From assembly GCF_037126465.1 (NCBI RefSeq), contig NC_088206.1, forward strand, positions 32,242,790-32,306,789: a stretch of 64,000 nucleotides of DNA. The letters are read 5' to 3'. Below, piece after piece: positions 56,501-64,000 of the stretch. The stretch's first letter is position 1; every line of letters begins with the position of its first letter. The notes beneath the pieces are model-generated. The model did not search any database, was not told the origin of the DNA, and worked only from the letters and a program-made list of their open reading frames with translations. Both the position numbers and the translations under genes were made by a program. The stretch is from Ornithodoros turicata. Its lineage: Eukaryota; Arthropoda; Arachnida; Ixodida; Argasidae.

Positions 56501-59500
56501 CTTGAGGATTGGTGACGTGTAATGTTGCCAGAAGTGGGTCACCGGTAATTTCGTCCGGAAAATGACGTCAGTGTCCTTGCTTCCATGTCAAGTGCCTCAA
56601 GGTTCCGATAGGCTTTCTGATCGCTGTGTTGAAAATTGGTTTCCCAGTCGCTTCTGAAGCAGTATGGGTGGCTGTGGCGCTGTTGTGAAGGGCTGACTAT
56701 TCCCTTCACGACTACCAGGAATAGGCACAGCGACGGTAATGCTGCATACTTCTCCTACATATGAATGTATGGGAGAATATGAAACCCACAACATCAAAAA
56801 CGAATATTTGACATTTTGATATTAACACATTTTTTTGTTTTCAGCTGCAGCTGAAAATCGCACACTTTTTTTTTGTGAGTGTGTGTGGCAGTGTGTATGT
56901 TTGTGTGTGTGTGTGTGTGCACGCATGTGAAAAAATCAGAAAGGTCAACCAAACGATGTGTCGACTCGGTCTGTGGTACATCGAGAGTGTGTGCGTGCAC
57001 CTTGTTTACATACAGCTTCTATGTGTCTACTAAAAAGGAAACAGCACAAAAATAAGTGGTTACATCTCTGCTGACACGCGTGACGCATGCTTGAAGTTTA
57101 CTTGTTTCAGCCGTTATACTCAATATTACATTACGTGCGTACTTACCATCGGTAAATTAGTTTATGTACACACACAGAGAAACACAGTTTATTAGTCAAG
57201 TTCTGACAGTCGCGCTTTACCGCTTTCTGAAGATGTTTCTAGAGCCAGGCACATCCACCTCCAGCACCCATCGCGTGCATCATCTGCTAGCGTAGGCACG
57301 GAAGTCAAACCTTTTCTCATGATTCTTAGAAAGTCAAGTCACCTATTGTCCTGATATGTTCCCTCCACGTGTTCTGGGGCTATTTTCCTAAGCCAGTGCG
57401 ATGTCACACAGCTTTACGGTTTGTTGTTGTGAGGGGGGTAAAAAGGTCAAAACAGAGGTAAGGTGATAACGTTCTGGACTGTGGACTTTGGTCTTATCTC
57501 CTCCACCACCACCAAAGGGAGAGCCATTGTCTGCATTGTGCAACATGATGTAAGGGAATTCGTGGTGAGGATGGTGAGGACCTCCCTCCCTTTCCAAAAG
57601 GAGCAGCATGACTCACACGCTCTCGCGTTACTTTAGGAATGACCTCTGTCGCATCCTCAGCTCGTTCGTGTCATCTGCAATGGCAAGCTAACGCATTCGT
57701 CATCCAAACTGTAATACATGGGAAGAATAGGCATTCCAGCTGGGACCAGAAAAGAATTCGTATCAACAGTGATTGTAGGGAAATGGAAAACTGAGAAGAA
57801 ACAAAGACACACATAGGAATATGTGCCCGCAATTGATCCGACACACCGCTTCGTTTATTGCTTACTTACTGCCCGTTTATCACTGAGAGTTGCATTGACT
57901 CGGCATGTTTTTCTTGAAAGATAGCTGTAAAGTTACTCTAATGTGGTAGCTGTAGCTGTAACTACATTTCGAAAAAAATATGTCTATCACCCATTTACTT
58001 TTTCTACGAGATAACTAACTTCATTATTTTTTTATGTAGCTTACCCATGAGTGCAACACACGTGCTTGCAATGTTGTCAGCACAGTGAGATGTAACTTAT
58101 TGGGCTTGGTTACCAACATGGCAGCCAACATGTATTCCATGTCAGCCATAGTTACAAGGACATGCTTATAAGCGCTCATGTGAGCCAGTGCTGATCAATG
58201 CACGTAGAGCACAGTCTTCATGTTTTTAGTTGTGATGTGAAGACTTTTAGGAGTTTAAAATGAAACAATGGTTATCCAGCTTCTGCTTCAGGACATGGAG
58301 CAGACGCTGCGCAAGTATCAGTGCTGGGGTCGTCCTCTTGGATCGACACAGTTGTGGGCACAGCACCAGCGCACTTTGCAGCGTATTGTCAGCATACGGA
58401 GAAGCATACAGATCAGGGGTCCACCTTCTGACTCTCCACATCCACAATTTCTACACTTGCCTCCAGAGTTACTCCGTGAGATCTTGCTGAAGCTCACTGA
58501 TTACAGGTCTGCACTGAATAGCCATTTTTTTACATATGCAGTAATACTATTTTCTGTCATACATTATGTGTGTCACAGGTATACCTTTACCTTAAATATA
58601 TTACCTTGTTTTACGGGTGTAACCCTACATATCGTTGTCTTATTGTAGCTTTAATGTACTCTCTGATGTAATAACCCTAGCCAGCTTCATCACCATCATT
58701 TGATAATCAGGTGATTTTGACTTCAGTTGATACCAATGTTCTTTGTGTCCCCATGGTGTTAATTTAATTGAGATTCCATTGTGTTCATATAATTCTGAAC
58801 AAGCTTGCCTGCCTGAAACACACCTCTTGTGCCATTAACAGTCCTTGAATTCGACAACATAGTTTCGGTGTGGTTTTGTAACCCAACCTCTGTTCAAATC
58901 ATAGGGCTGCTAAACAGCAGCATGGCCAACCATGTGATATGCTTTCTGACATTAATTCACTATGCGGTACAGTCCGAAGGAACGGGTGGTTAGTGTTAGC
59001 AGCGCAGTCCCTGTTCCAAGTAGAGACCTGGGAAACAGCAGCACGGCATGTTTGTACTTCAGGTGCTCCTTTTTTTTAAATATCCCACGTCGTTCACCCC
59101 AACGGAAGGGGTAGCCAGTATTAGCTAGTATGCAAGGTGATGTTAATGGTGTATATGATGGTGAATCTTAACATAATGATGTAAATTGACATTCCATATT
59201 TCCACATAGCCTTTGTGAATGATGCAGGGACTTGGTAAACAGTGGCAAGGCTTATCCTGTGCTTCAGGAACTCATTGATGAAGAGTACATCTGGCACCAG
59301 CTCTGCTTATTCCACTTCAGCCCTGCACAGCTTGAGCACCAACTGAGCACTTTACTGATGAACTCACCAAAACAATCTTCGACAGTCGAAAAGAAGTCTG
59401 AAGTTGCACACTGGCACACAATGTTCCGCAGACTGCAGCGAAAGCATGGCCTGCGAGAGGAGTATGCGGATAGTCTTTTCCTCTGTCGGCACTGCAGGTG

Positions 59501-59756
59501 CCTCTTCTGGAAGGTACATGTTTTCGGTTAATCATTCAGTGGCTTATCATCTGATTCCAAATTTAAGTTAGAATGTCGTTGAAACACAACATAAATTAGG
59601 TGAACTGATACCCAGCAATTTCAGTCATTTGGCCACCCCTGCCTGAAGCTGGATGATGTGGAAAGAAGCAAGCCAGTTGGTGAAGAGAGAGGTCACCCTG
59701 TGCCCATCTGCATCCCGGTCACCCCTCAGGCGTTTCTCAAGTTTTTCTCGCTCTGA
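44436..59756 (+). CDS. FBXO25/FBXO32: F-box only protein 25/32-like (atrogin-1 family), seven exons
   Basis: Substrate-receptor subunit of an SCF (Skp1-Cul1-F-box) ubiquitin ligase. Exons: 44436-44545, 49924-50116, 51201-51293, 51797-51925, 58280-58506, 59228-59513, 59625-59756. They join in phase to 389 codons plus stop, with AG acceptors and GT donors throughout. The N-terminus [12 protein letters not shown] is the family signature. Residues about 102-132 hold [14 protein letters not shown] and 133-175 L-T-T-L-S-G-C-A. The F-box starts near 234 ([10 protein letters not shown]) and crosses the exon 5/6 junction. [11 protein letters not shown] and G-H-P-C-L follow. The last residues F-S-L fit a class II PDZ ligand, like the human protein's end. 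Human family members are 355-367 residues; exon 2 is the most divergent part. Substrates are not predictable from the sequence. Confidence 0.93.
48517..48606. repeat. Hairpin in intron 1 of the F-box gene
   Basis: The core arms GACACACACAGATAG and CTATCTGTGTGTGTC are exact inverses separated by TG. Outer arms CACTAAAAGC and GCTTTTAGT also pair. One arm is almost free of T. Confidence 0.85.
48795..48900. repeat. Hairpin in intron 1 of the F-box gene
   Basis: Outer arms TGCAAGAAAACCATGAGCTT and the inverse ending at 48900 pair nearly perfectly; inner arms pair around ACGCACGAAAG and CTTCGTGCGT. The left arm is T-poor, as in the other hairpins. Confidence 0.85.
49113..49182. repeat. Hairpin in intron 1 of the F-box gene
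   Basis: GAACACACATAGGACAATGA and onward pairs with the inverse ending GTTTGTGTTC at 49182, with a few mismatches. This is the third such structure within 700 bp. Confidence 0.8.
49924..50116 (+). CDS. FBXO25/FBXO32: F-box gene exon 2
   Basis: Acceptor TTTGATTCTGCAG, donor GAG|GTATGA. It enters in phase 2 and leaves in phase 0, matching exon 1 and exon 3 exactly. The encoded part is acidic and poorly conserved, as expected for the variable linker of the family; its end C-T-R-E aligns with T-K-E-R of vertebrate proteins. Confidence 0.8.
51201..51293 (+). CDS. FBXO25/FBXO32: F-box gene exon 3
   Basis: 31 codons, phase 0 on both sides, encoding [14 protein letters not shown] and R-R-F-N-Y. This is one of the most conserved segments of the family. 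Confidence 0.93.
51797..51925 (+). CDS. FBXO25/FBXO32: F-box gene exon 4
   Basis: 43 codons, phase 0 on both sides, containing L-T-T-L-S-G-C-A and Q-Q-N-I-H-V-L-Q, aligning with L-T-S-L-S-G and Q-Q-N-I-R-L-I of the vertebrate proteins. The next intron (51926-58279) carries most of the transposon load. Confidence 0.92.
52441..53010. other. Possible pogo-like termini in intron 4
   Basis: CAGTTGAACCTCTATATAACG at about 52443 and the inverse of CAGTAAAATCTCATGAACTC ending near 53000 both look like pogo/Tigger termini. They do not match each other and only the right one is followed by TA. They may belong to two different fragments. Confidence 0.35.
53588..53917. mobile_element. 300-bp MITE-like repeat, copy 2 (intron 4)
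   Basis: Same orientation as 25539-25838 and strongly similar throughout. This copy carries an extra 20-30 bp internal duplication around GAGCGTAGTTC with a CATCACCAT run. Terminal repeats AATAAATCTCT and the inverse of AATAGACCTCT. Confidence 0.75.
54850..56195 (-). mobile_element. Pogo/Tigger-type element, internally deleted
   Basis: The ends CAGTCGAACCCGCATATATCG and the inverse of CAGTTGAACCCGACTATATCG are flanked by TA on both sides (54848-54849 and 56196-56197), as in Tc1/mariner-pogo elements. Copies of TTCGATATA recur inside both ends. It carries the two ends of a pogo transposase gene on the - strand but no catalytic core. It lies in intron 4 of the F-box gene, on the opposite strand. 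Confidence 0.85.
55066..55685 (-). pseudogene. Pogo transposase: DNA-binding start and C-terminal tail only
   Basis: From ATG at 55685 the frame reads [17 protein letters not shown] and [11 protein letters not shown], the CENP-B/psq-type helix-turn-helix of pogo transposases. After a frame change near 55566 it reads F-R-K-A-G-F and a Asp-rich stretch. After another change near 55315 it ends [10 protein letters not shown] and Q-A-Q-L-T-E-F-F. The last motifs are the usual pogo C-terminus. The DDD catalytic domain between them is absent, so only DNA-binding function could remain. Confidence 0.8.
56208..56290 (+). other. Possible second pogo-like terminus
   Basis: CAGTGGAATCTCGAGGATACG directly after TA, only 12 bp right of the previous element, has the form of a pogo terminus. 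No matching right end was found in the window. Confidence 0.4.
56893..56918. repeat. GT microsatellite
   Basis: A short GT run within intron 4 of the F-box gene. Confidence 0.85.
58280..58506 (+). CDS. FBXO25/FBXO32: F-box gene exon 5
   Basis: The start at 58280 (after TTATCCAG) is preferred over 58292 because it gives exactly the same spacing as the vertebrate proteins between Q-N-I and the next Leu-rich segment. It encodes W-A-Q-H-Q-R-T-L and the first half of the F-box, [10 protein letters not shown]. Donor ACAG|GTCTGC, phase 2. Confidence 0.85.
59228..59513 (+). CDS. FBXO25/FBXO32: F-box gene exon 6
   Basis: Completes the F-box (R-D-L-V-N-S-G-K and W-H-Q-L-C-L-F-H-F), then a charged linker that is longer than in vertebrates, then [16 protein letters not shown]. 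Enters phase 2, leaves phase 0. Confidence 0.93.
59625..59756 (+). CDS. FBXO25/FBXO32: F-box gene exon 7 (last coding exon)
   Basis: 43 codons plus TGA, starting S-F-G-H-P-C and ending [10 protein letters not shown]. The pattern P-x-x-F-L-K-F matches the vertebrate P-Q-x-F-I-x-L-F-K-F end. No AATAAA was seen before a pogo-like terminus begins at 59829. Confidence 0.9.
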   Translation, partial: SFGHPCLKLDDVERSKPVGEERGHPVPICIPVTPQAFLKFFSL

Positions 59757-59828
59757 ACTGAGTCACTCAAGTTTCCGACTTGTGAGTTTTCAATGCTGCA
59801 AAGCTTCTCTGCACACTACCATAAATTA

Positions 59829-60130
59829 CAGTAGAACCTCGTTAATTCGAAGCCGTCTGGCCGGCGAAAAAATTCTGAAGTAAGCGGGCGTTCGTATTAA
59901 GAGAACCCGGGTACATGGTGAAGGAAAATGTATTTATTTGCCCGAAAAGCTTACTTATCTTCGTCTGCTGCTTTCCGAAATTTATATCGCACGTCACTGT
60001 CGAAGGTGGGCTACGAAATCCATCATATCGCTGCACGCGACGTTGGCTGATACAAAGTTGCGTACAACATTCTTGCAACATTATGGTTCTGAACTTGCAC
60101 TCAGGTGGTGCACTAAGAACTTCCAAAAAT
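59829..60130. mobile_element. Pogo/Tigger-like terminus downstream of the F-box gene
   Basis: CAGTAGAACCTCGTTAATTCG directly after TA is a typical pogo terminus, followed by AATTCTGAAGTAAGCGGGCG, which often follows such ends. The other terminus was not found, so the extent is a guess. Confidence 0.5.
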
Positions 60131-61275
60131 GGCTCACATGTGCAGGCTCATTGCTGCCGTTGTCACTCTATTCATTTGCGCGAGAGGTGTTCAGAACGAT
60201 ATTTCCCCCATGAGAGTTGTGGCGCTGGTCTGTTCTATGTCTTCTATCCTGGCGTACTCTTCGAAAGACGCTAAGTCCTTTTCAGAGCTTGCATCACCGG
60301 CAGGAGCTTACAGCATGTTGCAGATCTCATGGCTGTGATGATCACCACTTTTTCTTTAATCGTCAACGTCTTGTAGCTCACCATGTCCTCTGCGGGCTGT
60401 CTCCACGGGCAAGAAGTGTACTTCGAAGTTGATCTCAACGGGAGCATGAAGCGAAAGCAAGCCAAAATGTGGTCTGCATAATGTGTAATGGCACAGCACA
60501 GCTGGGACGCTGGGTAGGCAAGGCAAGGAAGAGCGTTGAGATTCCATTGTGCCACATGATTGGTGGCTGAAAAAGGGAAGTGAGCAAAGCATGCACGTGG
60601 TTTTTATGGCAGGTTGCTGTTGGGTGGGAAGCCAATGGTAGATGATGAGGGAAGTTACAAATTATGTGGGATACGGGTCAGTTTTCTTCAGATTGTGAGG
60701 TCAGATTGCAACGAGCGAATTACAGGACCACAGCAATCGATCAAATTAACCAGAATTTCAAATGAAGCGAGATGAAATTCATGAGGTTCCTACTATGCTA
60801 ATTAAACTCCCAGAAAAATGCCATATGGACAGAGGCTTAGACTTTTTCTGAAATCCTATGTGGCTGGATACTGGTGCGCATTAGAGATGGGGCTCTATGC
60901 TGAACAATCTTTTGGGTTCCTGTGCTTTCTTCCACTGCAGTTTGCTTGAATAGGTTGTGATACTCTTGACACATAGGCTCCGTGCTCCATCCTTGATCGT
61001 GATTGGTGAGGAAAGCGCCACACCAAAATGACGTAAAGTTAGAGCGCAGGGAGGAGTTAAAAAGCGAAAGAGTGCAGTGAATATTTCATCCGCATGCAAG
61101 CACATTTTGGTTTTGAGCGCTAGTAATTGCAAGGAGCTTTCACTGCCTAAGTTGCAATAATGTAACGCAGAGAAATGTGCACCTTGTATACCAGTCTATG
61201 GCCCCTTTAAGTACTTTATGCAAAAAGCGCATGCCTGTAGGGCAGGACACTACAAACACAGTCTAGCAGCACAAA
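60131..61275. other. Non-coding stretch
   Basis: No convincing gene recognised. Part of it may belong to the pogo-like element that starts at 59829. Confidence 0.35.
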
Positions 61276-62050
61276 AAGGTTGCATAATGTGTTGCTGCAA
61301 ATGAAAAAACCTGCTTTCCACGTGGTGCAAGAAGTCGACACATGTTGGAACAGCCAGTATTTGATGCTTTCAAGACTCCTGGAGCTTAAAGAAGCCATTA
61401 CTGTCGAGCTTGCAACGTCTGACGCAGTTATTGAATGCTTTTCATCTTTGGAATTGCAGAGAAGTTGCTGACATTGTGGAGATGTTGAAACCCCTGTATG
61501 ATGCCACAACACTTCTGAGTGGTGAGAAATATGCCACGTTACCCAACCAAATACCCATAATTCATGAACTTTTAGAATGTGTGTCACAACAGAAATAGAA
61601 ATCTAACTTTGCTGGAATCTCTGCCAGAGCTCTTACTGTCTGGTTCCCACAATATGATCTTGATGAAACTGCTGCTATGTCAATGCTCTTGGACCCTCAC
61701 TACAAAGGAACTGTGTATGCCACAGGTACTCACAAGTTGACATGAATCACACTGTGACAAGACACTGTGCAGCACCATGCCACACAGCTTATGGATGATA
61801 TTTCTGAGCCTCCCAGCAAGTGTACCCCAACCAAGCACTACCTCTTTACACGGGGTTCGGGAAGCTTTTGACAAGCAGGCTTCAAACGTTCCTGCGTCCG
61901 AACATCTTCCCGTCGAGAAAGAAATGAGTGATTATTGTGAGGAAGGCCTTTTACCATTAGAGAAGGATCCACTTCAGTGGTGGAAGCGTACAGGTTCACA
62001 CAAGTGTAATTTGTACATGCTAATTTTTTTGAATATCATACCAGCTTACT
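61276..62050 (+). pseudogene. hAT transposase relic (C-terminal half)
   Basis: Frames in order read Q-E-V-D-T-C-W-N-S-Q-Y-L-M-L-S-R-L, then L-K-P-L-Y-D-A-T-T-L-L-S-G-E-K-Y, I-P-I-I-H-E-L-L, a stop, M-L-L-D-P-H-Y-K-G and finally D-P-L-Q-W-W-K. These are the conserved blocks of ZBED-type hAT transposases: T-R-W-N-S, L-S-G-E-K-Y, L-D-P-R-F-K and the dimerisation motif D-P-L-x-W-W. At least two frame changes and one stop separate them. The DNA-binding N-terminus is missing. Confidence 0.8.
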
Positions 62051-62222
62051 AGCAAGCCGTTGTGGGTTGCACGTTTGAATTTGTGCGTTGTGGAAACAGC
62101 GACAAACATAAATATATAGCACAACAGCTACAAAGCGATGTGCGGAGCTTTTGAGGTTGTCATGCTCAATCTGCTAATGCATCACTACACGTTCTCTAAC
62201 CAAAACTGAAACTACGAGGGGT

Positions 62223-64000
62223 GTTTATTTATTTATTTATTTAAAGTACCCCAAAGGCTCATAGAGCGCAACATGTGGGAGTAGGACGATACAAGCATGT
62301 CAGCAACACAAAGACGATGAAAAAAAAATACAAAACACTGAAACAGTCACATTGCCTGGCTGGCATGAAAAGTAAAGCATATAATAGAAAAAAACAGAAT
62401 AGCACATTATAAAAGGAGTACAGACATCAAACGGAAAGTTGGCCACAGAAATTATCATAGTCAGCGAGCTCAGCTAGGTCAGAGGGAAGGTCGTTCCAGT
62501 CAATTGCGGTTCGACAAAAAAATGATTTCGCAAAGGTGTCTGTTCGACATTCAAAACGATTTACTTTGCATGGATGGTCGAAACGTGGGAATATAACTGT
62601 AGAGCAGGTAAGCGGAGAAAGGTTAGGTGGAATACTGTGGACGAATCTGTGAAAAAGTGATAACCTGGCGACAGTTCGGCGACTGTCTAGGCTAGGGAGC
62701 TCAAGTAGCTGTTTAATTGCCGTTACTGAAGAACTTCACGAGTAGTCGCTGACAATGAAACAAGCTGCTCTGTTCTGGACAGCCTCTAAAGCAGAGCACA
62801 AGTAGCGCTGAGGGGGATCCCAGATAGCTGAAGCATACTCCAATTTGGATCTAACTAGAGAAACGTATGCTAATTTTCGGATACCTTGAGGGGCCGACTT
62901 AACGTGACGTCTAATGTACCCCAGGGAGCGACTAGCATTCTTAATTATTGATTCGATGTGCTTGTTCCAAGTAAAATCCTGGGAAAGATGAATACCGAGA
63001 TATTTGTAAGAGTCGACCCTGACAAGAACGTAGCTGTCAAGCGAATAAGGAAATGAAAACATGGTTAGGGCTGTGACGAAGAAAAGAAATGAGGTTACAT
63101 TGATCAAGATTAAGAGGGATGTTCCAAGTCAGGCACCAGGAGTGGATTAGAGAAATGTCGTATTGTAATGCAATCTGGTCAACAGGTGAAGAGGTTTTCC
63201 TATAGATTACACAGTCATCGGCAAAAAGACGTATATTGGAGGAAATGTTCTTAGGGAGATCATTGATGATGATTAGGAAAAGAAGGGGACCAAGTACCGA
63301 ACCCTGGGGGATACCAGACGTCGCAGCAAAAGAGGAAGAAGGACAGTCGTTGCACATTACAAATGAGGAACGGTTAGTGAGAAACTCGCGGATCCAGTTG
63401 TAAGACTTAGGGTCAATATGTGTCGCACGGAGCTTTACGAAAAGGTAATGGTGAGGTACCTTGTCGAACGCCTTGCGAAAATCTAAAAAAATGGTGTCAG
63501 TTTGTGAGCGGGTATCCGCATTCATGAAGATGTCGTGAAGAAAGCATGCAACCTGGGTCTCGCAAGACCGTTGTCTGCGGATGCCATGTTGTAGCGGGTA
63601 AAAAAAGTTGCTCTCCTCTAAAAACTGCACAACGTGAGAGTAAATAATGTGCTCCAATAATTTACAACAGACACTGGTCAGCGAGATCGGCCGGTAGTTA
63701 CTGGCAACTAAGCTGTCGCCTGACTTAGAGACTGGAACAATCTTCCCTACTTTCCAGTCATTCGGCAGCACAGACTCCTGTATGGATTGGGAGAATATGT
63801 AGGAAAGGAAGACACTCGAAATTTCCTTTGTCATGCGTAAAACTTTAGTATTGACGTCTTCAGGCCCCGAACTCGTGGATGGCTTCAAAGATTCAATTAA
63901 CTTACAAATGCCCCGGGCACTGATGCTGCCTAGGTCTGCACAAAAATGAAGGGGAGTATACTCGCAACGGTCTTCGTGACTGGGAGCGAAAACCGATTCA
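62223..64000 (-). mobile_element. Non-LTR retrotransposon, 3' part, runs off the right edge
   Basis: The element is read leftward from beyond 64000. It contains a reverse transcriptase with C-terminal extension and a 3' region that ends in a TTTA repeat (TAAA on its own strand) at 62225-62246, the usual tail form of some LINE groups. It is 5'-incomplete only because the window ends. Confidence 0.85.
62427..64000 (-). pseudogene. LINE reverse transcriptase, partial
   Basis: The frame is open from the window edge to about 63037. Motifs include S-S-G-P-E-D-V, W-K-V-G-K-I-V-P-V, N-Y-R-P-I-S-L-T-S, L-D-F-R-K-A-F-D-K-V, S-G-I-P-Q-G-S-V-L-G-P-L-L-F and F-A-D-D. The last two Asp are the catalytic pair of the palm. 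A frameshift near 63060 moves it to a second frame with Y-K-Y-L-G-I and L-E-Y-A-S-A-I-W-D-P. A stop (TGA near 62739) interrupts this, and the C-terminus continues to a final TGA at 62427. The type resembles CR1/Jockey-like elements; the clade is not certain. Confidence 0.88.

Noticed and set aside
58034..58180. Possible extra exon of the F-box gene after TTTTTATGTAG
   Set aside because: Open in phase 0 for a while, but it has no good donor, and exon 4 to exon 5 already gives the family's spacing.

Overview
This window looks like repeat-rich genomic DNA of an animal, most likely an ixodid (hard) tick. The strongest taxonomic clue is a complete Ruka-type, tRNA-derived SINE at 23341-23616 with a perfect 13-bp target duplication, plus a second 5'-truncated copy near 10866-11078; Ruka is known from hard ticks. 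Intron-containing eukaryotic gene structure, Penelope-like elements with a GIY-YIG endonuclease, and copia, gypsy, LINE, hAT, Harbinger, pogo and mariner remains fit the same picture. No tRNA gene, rRNA gene, CRISPR array or bacterial-type operon was seen.

Only one convincing intact host gene was found: a seven-exon gene on the + strand (44436-59756) encoding a 389-residue F-box protein orthologous to the FBXO25/FBXO32 (atrogin-1) family. All splice sites are canonical, phases agree across every junction, and the start, the F-box and the C-terminus are recognisable. Its introns carry a MITE, an internally deleted pogo element and several hairpins.

Layout. 1-11.1 kb: non-coding DNA with small DNA-transposon relatives (mariner-type, hAT-type, a TA-flanked 1.5-kb element), a hammerhead-like core in a Penelope end fragment, a decayed three-copy direct repeat and a Mutator-like transposase relic. 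12.0-16.8 kb: a DNA transposon with roughly 1-kb terminal inverted repeats and a frameshifted DDE-type transposase. 16.8-17.8 kb: a striking run of very small exon-like blocks with AG/GT borders on the - strand, the most unusual object in the window. 17.9-20.95 kb: a gag-protease relic and a Penelope endonuclease relic. 21.6-27.3 kb: hAT, Ruka, a BED-finger hAT and a nested Harbinger element. 27.3-31.15 kb: a non-LTR retrotransposon on the - strand, split by an 897-bp inverted-repeat element. 32.5-40.4 kb: a gypsy LTR retrotransposon on the - strand, invaded by a copia element that is now 5'-truncated. 40.9-43.4 kb: a perfect hairpin and a CACTA-like element. 44.4-59.8 kb: the F-box gene. 59.8-64 kb: a pogo-like end, a hAT transposase relic and a LINE reverse transcriptase running off the right edge.

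Most coding signal is therefore transposon debris in nested layers. Frameshifts and stops are noted entry by entry; no broken gene was reconstructed.
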